A stretch of DNA of 6,446 nt from Planctomycetia bacterium. Its GTDB lineage: Bacteria; Planctomycetota; Phycisphaerae; Phycisphaerales; SM1A02. The stretch spans positions 1 to 6,446 of the forward strand of contig SYPI01000156.1 of NCBI GenBank assembly GCA_005804005.1, given 5' to 3'. Below, in pieces: positions 5,970-6,446 of this stretch (within the stretch, counting starts at the first letter, position 1; every line of letters begins with the position of its first letter). The position numbers and the translations under genes were made by a program. The notes under the pieces were generated by a model. It ran no database searches. It was not told the DNA's origin and was given only the letters and a program-made list of their open reading frames with translations.

Positions 5970-6446
5970 ATGCGCCAGAGCACTGCGTCGGCTGTCGTTA
6001 CATTCTTCGCCGTTTCAAGCGCTGCCTATGCAGCCGACATTTCCGAACTGCGCATTGACCAGCCGGGTGTCGACACCGATGAGTTTGTCGAGATCCGCGG
6101 CAATGCCAACGAGTCGCTCTCCGGACTGACCTACCTCGTCATCGGCGACGACGACTTGGCCTTCCCACCCGAGGGCAACGGCACGATCGAAGCGGTCGTT
6201 CAGTTGAGCAAGTACTTCATTCCGGCCGACGGCACCCTGCTGCTGGCCGAAGCCACTTTCACCCTGGCGACTCCCAACGCGGTGGTGAACCTGAACTTCG
6301 AAGGTGGCGACAACGTCACCCACCTGATCGTTTCCGGGTTCTCTGGCAGCGATGGTCAGGATCTGGACACCAACGATGACGGCGTGCTCGATGTGACCCC
6401 TTGGGCGTCCGTTGTGTCGGCGATCGCGCTGGTCCATGATGTCGCA
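5970..6446 (+). CDS. Secreted lamin-tail-like protein, 5' part
   Basis: The first 159 codons of a gene that runs off the right edge without a stop. The ATG has a GGGAG ribosome site six bases upstream. Residues 1-21 form a Sec signal peptide ending AYA, with cleavage predicted before A22, so the product is exported. ISELRIDQPGVDTDEFVEIRG (24-44), then LSGLTYLVIGDDD, resembles the start of a lamin-tail (LTD) beta-sandwich as found in secreted bacterial proteins. A DTNDDGVLD motif (133-141) fits a DxNxDGxxD calcium-binding loop like those of dockerin and thrombospondin type 3 repeats. The rest is acidic and beta-rich. The C terminus, which might hold a PEP-CTERM or other anchor or a catalytic domain, is not visible. 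It is a separate unit from the OmpA-family gene, cut off by the tandem terminators. The specific function is unknown; the gene call is firm, the fold assignment moderate. Confidence 0.82.
   Translation, partial: MRQSTASAVVTFFAVSSAAYAADISELRIDQPGVDTDEFVEIRGNANESLSGLTYLVIGDDDLAFPPEGNGTIEAVVQLSKYFIPADGTLLLAEATFTLATPNAVVNLNFEGGDNVTHLIVSGFSGSDGQDLDTNDDGVLDVTPWASVVSAIALVHDVA

Overview
The window is GC-rich bacterial chromosome and looks like core housekeeping sequence rather than a mobile or defence island. I infer a member of the Planctomycetota, perhaps the Phycisphaerae class. The reasons are: a Minf_1886-family protein, a family often seen in planctomycetes, verrucomicrobia and relatives; an Ffh whose G4 region reads SKFDSDARGGAAL instead of the usual TKLDGDARGGAAL; a secreted lamin-tail-like protein with a DTNDDGVLD motif; and a tRNA gene with no encoded CCA. 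This placement rests on remembered family patterns, not on a search.

Plus strand, left part (1-4283). The 3' end of nuoN (respiratory complex I) runs directly into a tRNA-Arg(ACG) gene, and the nuoN stop codon lies inside the tRNA. Nine bases after the tRNA comes polX, a family X DNA polymerase with a PHP 3'-5' exonuclease domain. Twelve bases after polX comes ffh, the signal recognition particle GTPase. The tight spacing suggests tRNA, polX and ffh can be read as one transcription unit.

Middle (4284-4868). A small gene of the uncharacterised Minf_1886 family faces ffh (convergent, 26 bp between stop codons). It is divergent from the next gene across a 148-bp region holding an AT-rich stretch with short dyads, a candidate promoter and a 17-bp perfect dyad placed just before the ribosome binding site of the next gene.

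Right part (4869-6446). An OmpA/Pal/MotB-type lipoprotein, probably an outer-membrane protein that grips peptidoglycan, ends at 5720. It is followed by two tandem intrinsic terminators that share a 16-bp exact direct repeat at a 34-bp period. Between 5816 and 5894 I see nothing recognisable. A candidate promoter and a 5' UTR hairpin precede the last gene, which encodes a secreted protein with a signal peptide and is cut by the window end. No gap between genes exceeds 250 bp.

I found no convincing new multi-gene system. The most interesting features are the nuoN/tRNA/polX overlap arrangement, the duplicated terminator, the dyad before the OmpA-family gene and the uncharacterised Minf_1886 gene.
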